This document shows positions 8,488 to 19,027 of a DNA stretch of 64,000 nucleotides, piece after piece. Numbering within the stretch: the stretch's first letter is position 1; each line of letters opens with the position of its first letter. The position numbers and the translations under genes were made by a program. This DNA is from Spiractinospora alimapuensis (GTDB lineage: Bacteria; Actinomycetota; Actinomycetes; Streptosporangiales; Streptosporangiaceae): NCBI RefSeq assembly GCF_018437505.1, contig NZ_CP072467.1, positions 3,286,001 to 3,350,000 on the forward strand. Direction: 5' to 3'. The notes beneath the pieces were generated by a model. That model was not told where the DNA came from, searched no databases, and saw nothing but the letters and a program-made list of their open reading frames with translations.

Positions 8488-10002
8488 CTAGCGCTTGCGG
8501 CCACCGCCGCCACGGCTCCCGCCGCGGCTGCCGCCACCACCACGGGACCCGCCGCTGCGACGACCACCACCGCCGAGGCCGCCACTCCGGCGGCCTCCGC
8601 CACCACCTCCTCCGAAGAGGCCACCACCGGAACGACCACCGCCGCCGCCGAAGAGTCCGCCGCCACCGGAGGAACGTCCCCCGCCGGACGAACGTCCGGC
8701 ACCAGAGGAACGTCCGACGCCGAAGCCGCCGGCGCGCCCACCCGAGGGGCGGCCACGCGGCGTCGGGGCACCGAAGCCTCCCCGGCCCCCGCTGGCCTGG
8801 CCGCGTGGCTGCGGCGAGGCACCGCTCGCGCTCCGGCGGGCGGCGACCCCGGGAGGGCCGCTCCGGGCCCCGGAGGCCTGTCCGCGCGGTCCCGCGCCAC
8901 TGGCCGATCGACGCGCGGCGACTCCCGGCCCGCTCCGCGCCGAGGACGACCGACCGCCGACACCGGCGCCGAACTGCCCGCCGGGCGTCGACCCACCCGG
9001 GCGCGGTGCGGCGCGGGAGCCGCGGCGCGCGACCCCGTCGTTACCGCGCCGGCTACCCGACGGCCCACCCCGCACCACGCCACCGGACCGGGCCGCGGCG
9101 GGCCGACCGCCGGCCTTGCCCGCCACCGGTCGACCGGCGACCCGCGGCGCGGGGCGGAACCCGCCCCGGCGCACCTGCGGCCGGTATCGGACTCCCGGCC
9201 GGGGACGGTAGTAGCCGCCGCCCACGTAACGTCCGGAGCGCCACCGGGGCCCATAGCGGCGGGTTCCGTGGAAGCGCCCGCCGTAGTAACGGCGCCCGTA
9301 CCAACGCGGACCGTAGTAGCCGAAGTATCCGTCCCAGCCGTGACGCGGGCCCCAGAACCCCCGGCGGTCGTAGAAGAACGGGTCGCCCGACCACATGTTC
9401 GAGTGGCCGAAGGCGTAGAAGCTGGAGTCACGCTTGAAGTCGTGCAGCAGCACGTCGATCGTGACGGAGCTGGCGACCACGAGGAGGCGCAGCCACTCGT
9501 CGGGATCGTAGTGGAACTGCAGGGAGTACCGGTCCTCGACGTTCCACTGCCCGCTGAACAGACCCGTGTACTGCTTGTCGATCTGTGCGACCGGCTGACC
9601 GTGCCCGTCGAACACCTGGAACTGCCAGTTGCCCCAGTCGCCCTCGATCCGTCCGATGTTCTGGCCGTGGGCGTCCTGGAGCCAGAATCGGGAACCCGCG
9701 AAACGCACGTCCTGCACGATGCAGCCGACGGGGCCACCGTGCGCGTCGGTGACGAAGATGTTCGGCAGACCGTTCTGCCACGGCTTGTCGAGGACCAGGA
9801 TGGGTTCGCCTTCGGGAGAGAAGAGGCCGAACCGGTGCGGACGGTACCGCCCACCACCCCCGAGGAACTGTGCGGTGGGCATCAACTCCCGTACGTGTGC
9901 CGTGGGATAGCCGTTCCCGTCGTACACGTTGTAGTGGCTGTCCGGCATGAGCCGGCGCGGCTGCTCAACCATGAGCACAGGGGAGCCGTAGAGATTCTCC
10001 AT
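8488..10002 (-). CDS. LURP-one/scramblase-like domain protein with Gly/Arg/Ser-rich tail
   Basis: A 504-residue two-part protein. Residues 1 to about 200 look like the beta-barrel LURP-one-related/phospholipid-scramblase (Tubby-like) fold: repeated beta-hairpins such as YNVYDGNGYPTAHVRE, FGLFSPEGEPILVLDKPW and FWLQDAHGQNIGRIEGDWGN, ending in a hydrophobic helix LLVVASSVTIDVLLHDF. From about residue 215 it becomes Tyr/Gly/Arg-rich, then a long Gly/Ser/Arg/Pro tail with RGG-like repeats ending RGGGGRKR. The ATG at MENLYG is chosen, though a GTG nine codons upstream is possible. A paralogue lies 146 bp upstream on the same strand. Function is unknown; the tail suggests nucleic-acid or surface binding. 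Confidence 0.7.
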   Translation of the reverse strand: MENLYGSPVLMVEQPRRLMPDSHYNVYDGNGYPTAHVRELMPTAQFLGGGGRYRPHRFGLFSPEGEPILVLDKPWQNGLPNIFVTDAHGGPVGCIVQDVRFAGSRFWLQDAHGQNIGRIEGDWGNWQFQVFDGHGQPVAQIDKQYTGLFSGQWNVEDRYSLQFHYDPDEWLRLLVVASSVTIDVLLHDFKRDSSFYAFGHSNMWSGDPFFYDRRGFWGPRHGWDGYFGYYGPRWYGRRYYGGRFHGTRRYGPRWRSGRYVGGGYYRPRPGVRYRPQVRRGGFRPAPRVAGRPVAGKAGGRPAAARSGGVVRGGPSGSRRGNDGVARRGSRAAPRPGGSTPGGQFGAGVGGRSSSARSGPGVAARRSASGAGPRGQASGARSGPPGVAARRSASGASPQPRGQASGGRGGFGAPTPRGRPSGGRAGGFGVGRSSGAGRSSGGGRSSGGGGLFGGGGGRSGGGLFGGGGGGGRRSGGLGGGGRRSGGSRGGGGSRGGSRGGGGRKR

Positions 10003-10148
10003 GGCAACTCTTTTCCGATTTCGCAGCACCGCCAGGGGGTGACGGCACAGAGGGGTTCCGCGAACACGGCAGGTTCACCGTACACGCACCGGGTACGACC
10101 ACGGGGCTGGACCAGCACGGGGTCTCCCGCTCGCCTCGTGGTCCTGGG

Positions 10149-10739
10149 CTATCCCTCGTGGAGTACCAGGTCGATGACGATCGCGGAGGCGACCACCAGT
10201 GTCAGCAGTGGCTCGGGGAGGTCCAGGTAGCGCCTCCAGACGACGTAGGTGTCGGCCGTGGTGAAAACCTCGGCGAGCCCCTGCAGGCGACGGTTCACGC
10301 GACAGATCTCGTGCTGGTAGGCGTCGAAGATCTGGAAGTCGTGCGCGAAGAGGTCGCCCTGGATCGTCCCGAGGTGCTGTTGGTGGGCGTCCTTGAGGTG
10401 GAACTCCGCCTGCAACAACCGCAACTGTTGGTGGATCCTGCCGACGATCGACCCGTCGGGCGCCTGCACCACGGTGGAAGCCGCACCGAACGACCACTCC
10501 TTGTGGATGTAGAGGCGGGGTCGTTGCCACCCGTCGGACACGACGACGCGTCGTTGGTGGCTCGCGCCGGCGAGGGGGCCGATCACCCGGAACACCTGCA
10601 TCGCGGCGTCCACGCCCACCTCGCGGACGTGGGCGACCTGACGGCCCCACTGGTCGTAGCAGTGGTATTCGCTGAGGGTACCGAAACCCCCTTGCGGCTG
10701 ACGCACCACCAGGGGAACGGTCGTGAAGAAATCCTGCAC
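10149..10739 (-). CDS. LURP-one/scramblase-like domain protein
   Basis: A 196-residue protein consisting only of the same domain found in the larger downstream neighbour. Shared features are an early Y-x-x-Y-D-x-x-G-x-x-x-A-H-V-R-E motif (YHCYDQWGRQVAHVREVG), central hairpins with D-A-H-Q-Q-H-L-G-T-I-Q-G-D, and a final hydrophobic segment (LTLVVASAIVIDLVLHEG). It looks like a tandem duplication in which only one copy acquired a tail. The GTG start lacks a strong ribosome site. Eukaryotic relatives bind phospholipids, but the bacterial role is not established. Confidence 0.7.
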   Translation of the reverse strand: MQDFFTTVPLVVRQPQGGFGTLSEYHCYDQWGRQVAHVREVGVDAAMQVFRVIGPLAGASHQRRVVVSDGWQRPRLYIHKEWSFGAASTVVQAPDGSIVGRIHQQLRLLQAEFHLKDAHQQHLGTIQGDLFAHDFQIFDAYQHEICRVNRRLQGLAEVFTTADTYVVWRRYLDLPEPLLTLVVASAIVIDLVLHEG

Positions 10740-10840
10740 GGCGACTTTGACGCTTCCACTGGGGGAATGGTTTCGCCGATCATACGACGATGGGCGACAC
10801 CCCCACAGGGGTGCCGCCCATCGTGAGCGTGGGGGTGGGA

Positions 10841-12626
<1,786 letters not shown>

Positions 12627-12633
12627 CGCCTTT

Positions 12634-12660
12634 TTAGCACTCCCCCCGGGCGAGTGCAAA
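12634..12660. promoter_or_regulatory. CIRCE operator 2 (one mismatch)
   Basis: TTAGCACTC (12634-12642), nine spacer bases, then GAGTGCAAA (12652-12660), which differs from the consensus at one position. It lies 7 bp from the perfect copy and thus forms a double operator. Confidence 0.9.
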
Positions 12661-12772
12661 TGCTCCGGTGCCAGGCTACCGTCACGCGTTGGCACAGGTC
12701 ATCCCCTGCGACCACCGCCCTCGACCCGGCGAGCTGGCAAAAGACGACGCCACCGAGAAGGGCCGAGAACAA

Positions 12773-12821
12773 CGATCCCCTGGGGCGTCGACCCACGCGT
12801 GGTGGGAACCCCAGGGGATCG
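12773..12821 (-). terminator. Terminator of the thrC-cysO operon
   Basis: A perfect 13-bp inverted repeat, CGATCCCCTGGGG (12773-12785) and CCCCAGGGGATCG (12809-12821). The 23-nt loop can form an inner stem. It starts 34 bp beyond the cysO-like stop and isolates the operon from the groEL promoter. Confidence 0.8.
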
Positions 12822-12854
12822 GAACAGCTCACCCTGTCCGGACGGATCGGCGGC

Positions 12855-13133
12855 TCAGCCCCCGGCGACGGCGGGGACGACGGACACCCGGCTGCCGGCG
12901 GGGGTCGCGGTCTCCACCCCTGAGGCGAAGCGCACGTCCTCGTCGCCGACGTAGACGTTCACGAAGCGCCGGATCTTGCCGGAGTCGTCGAGGATCCGCG
13001 CCGAGATCCCGGGATAGTTGGTCTCGAGGTCGGTCAGCACCTCGCGCAGGGTCGCACCGGACGCGGTTACCTCGGACTCACCACTGGTGTAGGTCCGCAG
13101 GATGGTGGGGACCCGAACGTTCACGCCGCTCAT
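12855..13133 (-). CDS. cysO: CysO-like sulfur-carrier protein (ThiS/MoaD fold)
   Basis: A 92-residue ubiquitin-fold protein closely resembling Mycobacterium CysO: VRVPTILRTYTSGESEV at the start, LETNYPGISARILDD in the middle, RFVNVYVGDEDVRF, and an exact C-terminal VVPAVAGG. The terminal Gly-Gly is the site that is adenylated and converted to a thiocarboxylate by MoeZ-type enzymes. In mycobacteria CysO pairs with CysM and the protease Mec. Here neither is adjacent; instead the gene follows a thrC-like PLP-enzyme gene by 65 bp, in an operon controlled by a SAM riboswitch. The partner assignment is an inference. Confidence 0.9.
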   Translation of the reverse strand: MSGVNVRVPTILRTYTSGESEVTASGATLREVLTDLETNYPGISARILDDSGKIRRFVNVYVGDEDVRFASGVETATPAGSRVSVVPAVAGG

Positions 13134-13198
13134 CGCTTCGTTACTCTCCTCGCTCGCAGCATCTGACTTTTGTTGACCGGTGTGTACCGGCGCGCCCG

Positions 13199-14467
13199 CT
13201 AGTGCGCCAGGCCCGCGTCCCGGAACGCCTCGAGGGACGGAGCGATGGTGGCGGACACCCCCGCGGTCGCCGCGTTGAGGGTCTTCAGCCCGTCACCGGT
13301 GTTGAGGACGACGGTTTCCTTGTTCGGGTCCAGCTTTCCCTCGGCGAGCAGACGTCGCAGCACGCCGGTGGTCACGCCCCCGGCGGTCTCGGCGAAGATG
13401 CCCTCGGTCCGGGCGAGGAGCGAGATCGAGTCGACGATCTCCTCGTCGGACACGTGGGACACGCACCCCCCACTGCGTCGGGCCACGTCCAACACGTAGG
13501 GCCCGTCCGCCGGGTTGCCGATGGCGAGGGACTTGGCGATGGTGTCCGGCTTCACCGGCTGCACCACGTCGTGCCCCGCCTCCCACGCCTTGGCCACGGG
13601 CGAACACCCGGTGGCCTGGGCCCCGAAGACGGTGTAGGGCGTGTCCTCGACGAGCCCCAGCTCGATGAGCTCGCGGAACCCCTTGTCGATCTTGGTCAGT
13701 TGGGATCCCGACGCGATCGGGATGATGATCTGCTCCGGGAGACGCCAGCCCAACTGCTCGACGATCTCGTAGGCCAGGGTCTTGGACCCCTCCGCGTAGA
13801 AGGGCCGCAGGTTGACGTTGACGAAGCCCCAGTCCTCGCCGGCGGGATCGCCGATGAGCTCGGAGCAGAACCGGTTGACGTCGTCGTAGCTGCCGTCGAT
13901 CGCCACGACACGGCCGCCGTAGACGGCCGCCATGACGACCTTGCCCTCCTCCAGGCCGGCCGGGATGAACACGCAGGAGCGCAGGCCCGCCCGCGCGGCC
14001 GCGGCACCGACGGCGCCCGCGAGGTTGCCGGTGGAGGAGCAGGAGAGGGTGTGGAAGCCGAACGCGCGCGCGGCCTCCACCGCCATCGCCACCACACGGT
14101 CCTTGAAGGAGTGGGTGGGGTTGGCGGAGTCGTCCTTGACGTGCAGGGAACGCAGGCCCAACTCGGCGGCGAGCCGGTCCGCGCGAACCAGCGGCGTGAA
14201 GCCGGGAGCCATGTTGGGCCGGGAGGCGACGTCGGCCGGAACGGGAAGGAGGGACGCGTACCGCCAGATCGACGGGGGTCCACTCTTGATCGCGTCGATG
14301 GAGACGCCGGAGAAGTCATAGGCCACTTCGAGTGGCCCGAAACACTGCTCACACGCGAAACGCGGCCCAATCTCGTAACGCTCGCCGCACTCACGACACG
14401 AGAGAGCGGAGGCGGGTCCGAAGGGACGGGTGACGGTCGTGTGCGATTCGGTGGCGGTGATCGCCAT
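13199..14467 (-). CDS. thrC: Threonine synthase-family PLP enzyme (possible homocysteine-forming role)
   Basis: A 422-residue fold-type II PLP enzyme. An N-terminal zinc-ribbon-like segment has Cys24-x2-Cys27 and Cys39-x2-Cys42. The PLP lysine is Lys122 in HSFKDR, the phosphate-binding loop is SSTGNLAGAVG, and late motifs include TGDGLKT. By family it would convert O-phosphohomoserine to threonine. Context is unusual: it shares an operon with a CysO-like sulfur carrier, and its leader is a SAM-I riboswitch, which normally governs sulfur amino acid genes. A sulfhydrylation reaction giving homocysteine is therefore possible but unproven. The ATG lies 9 nt after GAGGGGAG. Confidence 0.88.
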   Translation of the reverse strand: MAITATESHTTVTRPFGPASALSCRECGERYEIGPRFACEQCFGPLEVAYDFSGVSIDAIKSGPPSIWRYASLLPVPADVASRPNMAPGFTPLVRADRLAAELGLRSLHVKDDSANPTHSFKDRVVAMAVEAARAFGFHTLSCSSTGNLAGAVGAAAARAGLRSCVFIPAGLEEGKVVMAAVYGGRVVAIDGSYDDVNRFCSELIGDPAGEDWGFVNVNLRPFYAEGSKTLAYEIVEQLGWRLPEQIIIPIASGSQLTKIDKGFRELIELGLVEDTPYTVFGAQATGCSPVAKAWEAGHDVVQPVKPDTIAKSLAIGNPADGPYVLDVARRSGGCVSHVSDEEIVDSISLLARTEGIFAETAGGVTTGVLRRLLAEGKLDPNKETVVLNTGDGLKTLNAATAGVSATIAPSLEAFRDAGLAH

Positions 14468-14481
14468 GCGAGGCAGCTCCC

Positions 14482-14618
14482 CTCATCTTCCCCGTGGCCA
14501 CCTTGACCACAGGCCGGAGTTGGCACCTGCCTCGGCCGCGTCCGCGTCATCGCGAACCTGTCAGCCAAGATGGTTGCCGGGGCTTCGTCGGGCCGGTCCC
14601 TCCACCCCTCTGGATGAG
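14482..14618 (-). promoter_or_regulatory. SAM-I (S-box) riboswitch upstream of thrC
   Basis: On the minus strand the leader has all S-box landmarks in order. P1 is CTCATC (14618-14613) paired with GATGAG (14487-14482). Then come CAGAG, the AGGGACCGGCCC and GAAGCCCCGGCAACC core (about 14602-14572), the GGTGCCAA block (14527-14520), and a P4 hairpin GTGG/CCAC. The Shine-Dalgarno GAGGGGAG (14484-14477) begins inside the 3' strand of P1. SAM binding should therefore hide the ribosome site, giving translational repression. Confidence 0.92.
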
Positions 14619-14794
14619 CACTATTCGGTTGTTATTTCTCCACACCTTAGCTGACGGGGCTGTAGCGTCACCAAAGTGGGGTACGCAGGACCATGAAACG
14701 GCACGACACGCAACCCGTGCACCCGTTGTCCCGTCATGCCGGGATAGCCTCGATTGACAAGACTTAGGCCGATGCGTGAGAGGTGGTCGCACAC

Positions 14795-16243
14795 GTGGAC
14801 AAGGCCCGAATCCTCGTCGCTTCAAACCGGGGGCCCGCGACCTTCACTCTGGACGAGGCATCGAAGTCCCCCCGCGCCCGTCGCGGCGGTGGGGGTCTGG
14901 TGTCCGGACTCAGTGCGGTCAGCGCGGACCCCGGGACCGAGACCCTGTGGGTCTGCGCGGCGTTAACCGAACTGGACCGGGAGGCCGCACGCAGCGCGCC
15001 GGAGGGGCGCCTGGACCTCGCGCACCCCGACCTCGGCGCCGGCCGGGTGCGCATGCTGGACATCGCGCCGCAGACCTTCGCCAACGCCTACTCCACGGTC
15101 GCCAACTCCGTGCTGTGGTTCGTGCACCACATGATGTACGACACTCCCACGAACCCGGCGTTCGACACCGACTTCCAGGGGGTGTGGGCGGACTACCGCG
15201 CCTACAACAAGGCGTTCTGTGACGCCCTGGCCACCGGTGCCGCCGAGGGCGCCAAGGTGGCCGTGCAGGACTACCACCTCGCCCTGGTTCCGCGTCTCCT
15301 GCGCGACCGGCGACCGGACCTGCGCATCACCCACTTCTCCCACACTCCGTGGGCGCCCCCGGAGTACTTCCGGATCCTGCCGACGGCGGTCGGCCGTGAG
15401 CTACTCGAGGGCATGCTCGGCGCCGACTACCTCGGTTTCCTCAGCCAACGCTGGGCCGACGCGTTCCTCGACTGCTGTGCCAGCGTCCTGGACGCCGACG
15501 TCGACCGCCGCGAGAGCACCATCCGCATCGGTGGCCGCGTCGTCCGCGTCGGCGTGCACGCGCTCGGCGCCGACGCCGAGGGGCTGAAGGAGCGGGCCGC
15601 CCAGTCGGACGTGGCGGAGCGGCGCCGCCTGCTCCAGGAGGCCGTCGGAGAGCGCAAGCTCATCGTCCGGGTCGACCGCACCGAACTCTCCAAGAACATC
15701 GTGCGGGGCCTGGAGTCCTACCGCGAGCTGTTGGCGACCCACCCGGAGTGGCACGGGCGCGTCGTGCACCTGGCCTCGGCCTACCCCAGCCGCACCGACA
15801 TCACCGAGTACCGCGACTACACCGAGGCGGTCACACGGCTGGCCAAGGACATCAACGACGAGTTCGGCACCTCCGATTGGACTCCGTTGCTGCTCGAGGT
15901 CACCGACGACTACCCGCGCTCGCTCGCCGCGTACCAGATCGCCGACGTGCTGCTGGTGAACCCGATCCGGGACGGGATGAACCTCGTCGCCAAGGAGGGG
16001 CCGCTGCTGTCGGACAACGACGCCGTGGTGGTCCTCTCCCGGGAGGCCGGCGCCGCGGACGAGCTCGCCGACGACGCGCTGATGGTCAACCCCTACGACG
16101 TGACCGAGACCGCCGAGGCGCTGCACCGCGCGCTGATCATGCCCAGCGGCGAACGGGCACGGCGGTTGGAGCGGCTCGCGCACGCCGCCGCGGCTCTCCC
16201 GCCACAACGATGGTTCGCCGACCAGCTTCGTGCGCTCGGCTGA
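14795..16243 (+). CDS. otsA: Trehalose-6-phosphate synthase
   Basis: A 482-residue GT20 glycosyltransferase that joins UDP-glucose (or ADP-glucose) and glucose-6-phosphate to form trehalose-6-phosphate. Visible features are VASNRGP near the N-terminus, a GGGGLVSGL glycine loop, VQDYHLALVPRLL, FSHTPWAPPEYF, and LLVNPIRDGMNLVAKE near the C-terminus, all characteristic of OtsA. The second GTG is preferred because AGGTGG lies 8 nt upstream; a GTG at 14783 in frame is possible but has no ribosome site. The phosphatase otsB is about 6 kb downstream on the opposite strand. Confidence 0.93.
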   Translation: MDKARILVASNRGPATFTLDEASKSPRARRGGGGLVSGLSAVSADPGTETLWVCAALTELDREAARSAPEGRLDLAHPDLGAGRVRMLDIAPQTFANAYSTVANSVLWFVHHMMYDTPTNPAFDTDFQGVWADYRAYNKAFCDALATGAAEGAKVAVQDYHLALVPRLLRDRRPDLRITHFSHTPWAPPEYFRILPTAVGRELLEGMLGADYLGFLSQRWADAFLDCCASVLDADVDRRESTIRIGGRVVRVGVHALGADAEGLKERAAQSDVAERRRLLQEAVGERKLIVRVDRTELSKNIVRGLESYRELLATHPEWHGRVVHLASAYPSRTDITEYRDYTEAVTRLAKDINDEFGTSDWTPLLLEVTDDYPRSLAAYQIADVLLVNPIRDGMNLVAKEGPLLSDNDAVVVLSREAGAADELADDALMVNPYDVTETAEALHRALIMPSGERARRLERLAHAAAALPPQRWFADQLRALG

Positions 16244-16332
16244 CGCCCTGCCGCGATTCGCGGACGCCATCGCAGCAGGCCATCGCGATGGCCGAACCGA
16301 GGCGCGCCGGAGGCATCGTGTAGCCTCAATTC

Positions 16333-16383
16333 GCAAGGGCCCCTGGTGTGTTCTTGCGCCGGGGGTCGTTTTCGTGCCCCCCG
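16333..16383 (+). terminator. Two short hairpins between otsA and purA
   Basis: GCAAG/CTTGC (16333-16357) is followed by CGGGGG (16360-16365) and CCCCCG (16378-16383) with a loop containing TTTT. They could terminate otsA or be part of the purA leader; the sequence alone does not decide. Confidence 0.4.
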
Positions 16384-16447
16384 ACGTCGTAGCGACACAC
16401 CATGGGCACCACGCCGGGAGACAACCAGAATGTTGAGGTAGTCACGG

Positions 16448-17731
16448 ATGCCAGCGATCATCATCATTGGCGCCCAGTGGGGGGACGAGGGCAAGGGCAA
16501 GGCCGCTGACCTCGTGGGGAATCGCGTTGACTACGTGGTGCGGTTCCAGGGCGGAAACAACGCCGGGCACACCGTCGTGATCGACTCGGAGCACTACGCC
16601 CTGCACTCCCTGCCTGTTGGCGTGCTCTCGCCCGACGTCGTACCGGTCATCGGCAACGGCGTGGTCGTGGACCCCGCGGTGCTGTTCGAGGAGATCCGCG
16701 GGCTGCAGGAACGTGGCGTGACCTGCGAGCGCCTCCTCATCTCGGCGAACGCGCACCTGATCATGCCCTACCACCGGGCGCTGGACAAGGTCAGCGAGCG
16801 CTTCCTCGGCAAGTCCCGGATCGGCACCACCGGCCGCGGTATCGGCCCCACCTACGCCGACAAGATCTCTCGCGTGGGCATCCGCGTCCAGGACCTGTTC
16901 GATCCCAAGATCCTGCGCAAGAAGCTCGAGCTGGCGCTGGCGGACAAGAACCAGACCCTGACCAAGATCTACAACCGTCGTGGCCTGGAGTTGGAGCAGA
17001 TCCTCGACGAGTACCTCGGCTACGGCGAACAGCTCCGCCCCTACGTCGCCGACACCAGTCTCGCCCTCAACCGGGCGCTCGACGAGGGCAAGACCGTGTA
17101 CCTGGAGGGGTCCCAGGCGACGTTGCTCGACGTCGACCACGGCACCTATCCGTTCGTCACCTCCTCCAACCCGACCTCCGGCGGGGCGCTGGCCGGCGCC
17201 GGCATCGGCCCGACCCGGATCAGCAAGATCGTGGGGATCCTGAAGTCCTACACGACCCGGGTCGGCGCGGGCCCCTTCCCCACCGAGCTCACCGACGACA
17301 TGGGTGACTGGCTGCGCCAGAGCGGGCACGAATACGGCGTGACGACGGGTCGTAATCGCCGCTGCGGGTGGTTCGACGCCCCCATCGCGCGCTACTCCAC
17401 CCGCGTCAACGGGATCACCGACTTCTTCCTCACCAAGCTGGACGTCCTGTCCGGCCTGGAGAGCATCCCCGTCTGTGTGGCCTACGACGTCGACGGGGTC
17501 CGCCACGACGAGCTGCCGATGACCCAGACGGAGTTCCACCGGGCCGTGCCCATCTACGAGTCGTTCCCCGGATGGGGCGAGGACATCAGCCTGGCGCGGA
17601 GCTTCGAGGACCTTCCCAAGAACGCCCAGGACTACGTGAACACCATCGCCGAGCTCTCCGGAGCACCAATCTCCGCGGTGGGCGTCGGGCCGGGGCGCGA
17701 GCAGACCCTGGAACTGCGTTCCCTCGTGTGA
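16448..17731 (+). CDS. purA: Adenylosuccinate synthetase
   Basis: A 427-residue enzyme of standard length, catalysing GTP-dependent ligation of aspartate to IMP in AMP synthesis. The N-terminal [11 protein letters not shown] (residues 8-18) holds the catalytic Asp and the phosphate loop. [47 protein letters not shown] and [11 protein letters not shown] are the conserved substrate-binding blocks. purD lies 45 bp downstream on the same strand, so the two purine genes probably share a transcript. The ATG has only a modest ribosome site, but the conserved N-terminus leaves no alternative. Confidence 0.98.
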   Translation: MPAIIIIGAQWGDEGKGKAADLVGNRVDYVVRFQGGNNAGHTVVIDSEHYALHSLPVGVLSPDVVPVIGNGVVVDPAVLFEEIRGLQERGVTCERLLISANAHLIMPYHRALDKVSERFLGKSRIGTTGRGIGPTYADKISRVGIRVQDLFDPKILRKKLELALADKNQTLTKIYNRRGLELEQILDEYLGYGEQLRPYVADTSLALNRALDEGKTVYLEGSQATLLDVDHGTYPFVTSSNPTSGGALAGAGIGPTRISKIVGILKSYTTRVGAGPFPTELTDDMGDWLRQSGHEYGVTTGRNRRCGWFDAPIARYSTRVNGITDFFLTKLDVLSGLESIPVCVAYDVDGVRHDELPMTQTEFHRAVPIYESFPGWGEDISLARSFEDLPKNAQDYVNTIAELSGAPISAVGVGPGREQTLELRSLV

Positions 17732-17776
17732 CCCATTCCTCTCACCCATCGACACCGAACCAATAGGCTCAGCACT

Positions 17777-19027
17777 GTGAAGGTCCTTGTCCTCGGCGGC
17801 GGTGGCCGCGAGCATGCCCTGGCGCGAGCGCTCTCGCGTGATCCCAACGTCGTCAGCCTGCACTGTGCTCCGGGTAACCCCGGAACATCCGCGCTGGGTG
17901 AGAACCACGTCGTGAACGTGACCGATCCGGTGGCCGTCCGGGAACTCGCCGGACGGGTCCGGGCCGACCTCGTGGTGATCGGTCCGGAGGCCCCATTGGT
18001 CGCCGGGGTCGCCGACGAGCTGCGCCACTACGGTGTGCCGTGCTTCGGCCCGGACTCGCGGGCGGCCCGTCTGGAGGGGTCCAAGTCCTTCGCCAAGGAG
18101 GTCATGCGCGCGGCCGGCGTACCCACCGCGTCCGCGCGCACCTGTGACTCACCGGCGCAGGTGCGGGCCGCGCTGGAGGAGTTCGGCGGGCCGTATGTGG
18201 TCAAGGCCGACGGTCTGGCGTCCGGTAAGGGCGTCGTGGTGACCGAGGACATGGCCGAGGCCGAACAGCACGCCAGCCGACACGAGAAGGTCGTCATCGA
18301 GGAGTACCTCGACGGGCCGGAACTCTCACTGTTCGCCCTGAGCGACGGAACCAACGCCGTTCCGATGCTTCCGGCCCAGGACTACAAGCGCGCGCTGGAC
18401 GGCGACCTGGGACCCAACACCGGAGGGATGGGAGCCTACGCCCCCGTCCCCTGGGTGCCGGACGATCTCGTGGACCAGGTCATGGCGGAGGTCGTGCGGC
18501 CCACCATCGCGGAGATGGCACGGCGGGACATCCCCTACCAGGGTGTTCTCTACGTCGGCCTGGCCCTCACCTCCTCCGGCCCCCGGGTCGTGGAGTTCAA
18601 CGCCCGCCTGGGCGATCCCGAGACGCAGGTGGTCCTGGACCGGCTGGCCACTCCCCTGGGCGGGCTGCTTCTCGCCACCGCGACCGGCGGGCTCCCGCCC
18701 CAGACCACCCTGGAGTGGCGGCCGGGCGCGGCGGTGACGGTCGTCGTCTCCGCCGACGGGTACCCGAGCGACCCCGTGACCGGTGACCTCGTGACAGGAA
18801 TCTCAGCGGCCGAGGAGGTCGCCGGTGCCTACGTGCTCCACGCCGGGACCGCGTGGAGCGGAGCCCATGACATCACGACGGCCGGGGGACGCGTCCTCAG
18901 TGTCGTCGGGACGGGTGCCGATGTTCCCACGGCCCGGGCCAGCGCCTATGCTGCCGTGGAACGAATCGAGCTCCGTGGGGCGCGGGTTCGGACCGACATC
19001 GCCTCGGGAGTCGGCGCGGAAGGGTGA
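17777..19027 (+). CDS. purD: Phosphoribosylamine-glycine ligase
   Basis: A 416-residue ATP-grasp enzyme of the second step of purine synthesis. It starts with the VLVLGGGGREHALA dinucleotide-like loop. The ATP-grasp segment includes YVVKADGLASGKGVVV, and the metal-binding region contains VVEFNARLGDPETQVVL, which is diagnostic for GARS. The GTG start fits the very N-terminal KVLVLGGGG typical of PurD. It follows purA by 45 bp. A 321-bp gap with no gene separates it from the murA homologue. Confidence 0.97.
   Translation: MKVLVLGGGGREHALARALSRDPNVVSLHCAPGNPGTSALGENHVVNVTDPVAVRELAGRVRADLVVIGPEAPLVAGVADELRHYGVPCFGPDSRAARLEGSKSFAKEVMRAAGVPTASARTCDSPAQVRAALEEFGGPYVVKADGLASGKGVVVTEDMAEAEQHASRHEKVVIEEYLDGPELSLFALSDGTNAVPMLPAQDYKRALDGDLGPNTGGMGAYAPVPWVPDDLVDQVMAEVVRPTIAEMARRDIPYQGVLYVGLALTSSGPRVVEFNARLGDPETQVVLDRLATPLGGLLLATATGGLPPQTTLEWRPGAAVTVVVSADGYPSDPVTGDLVTGISAAEEVAGAYVLHAGTAWSGAHDITTAGGRVLSVVGTGADVPTARASAYAAVERIELRGARVRTDIASGVGAEG

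Noticed and set aside
8495-9211. Long Pro-rich open frame antisense to the RGG-tailed protein
   Set aside because: It is the complement of the Gly/Arg/Ser repeat and has no domain or ribosome site; the minus-strand gene explains it.
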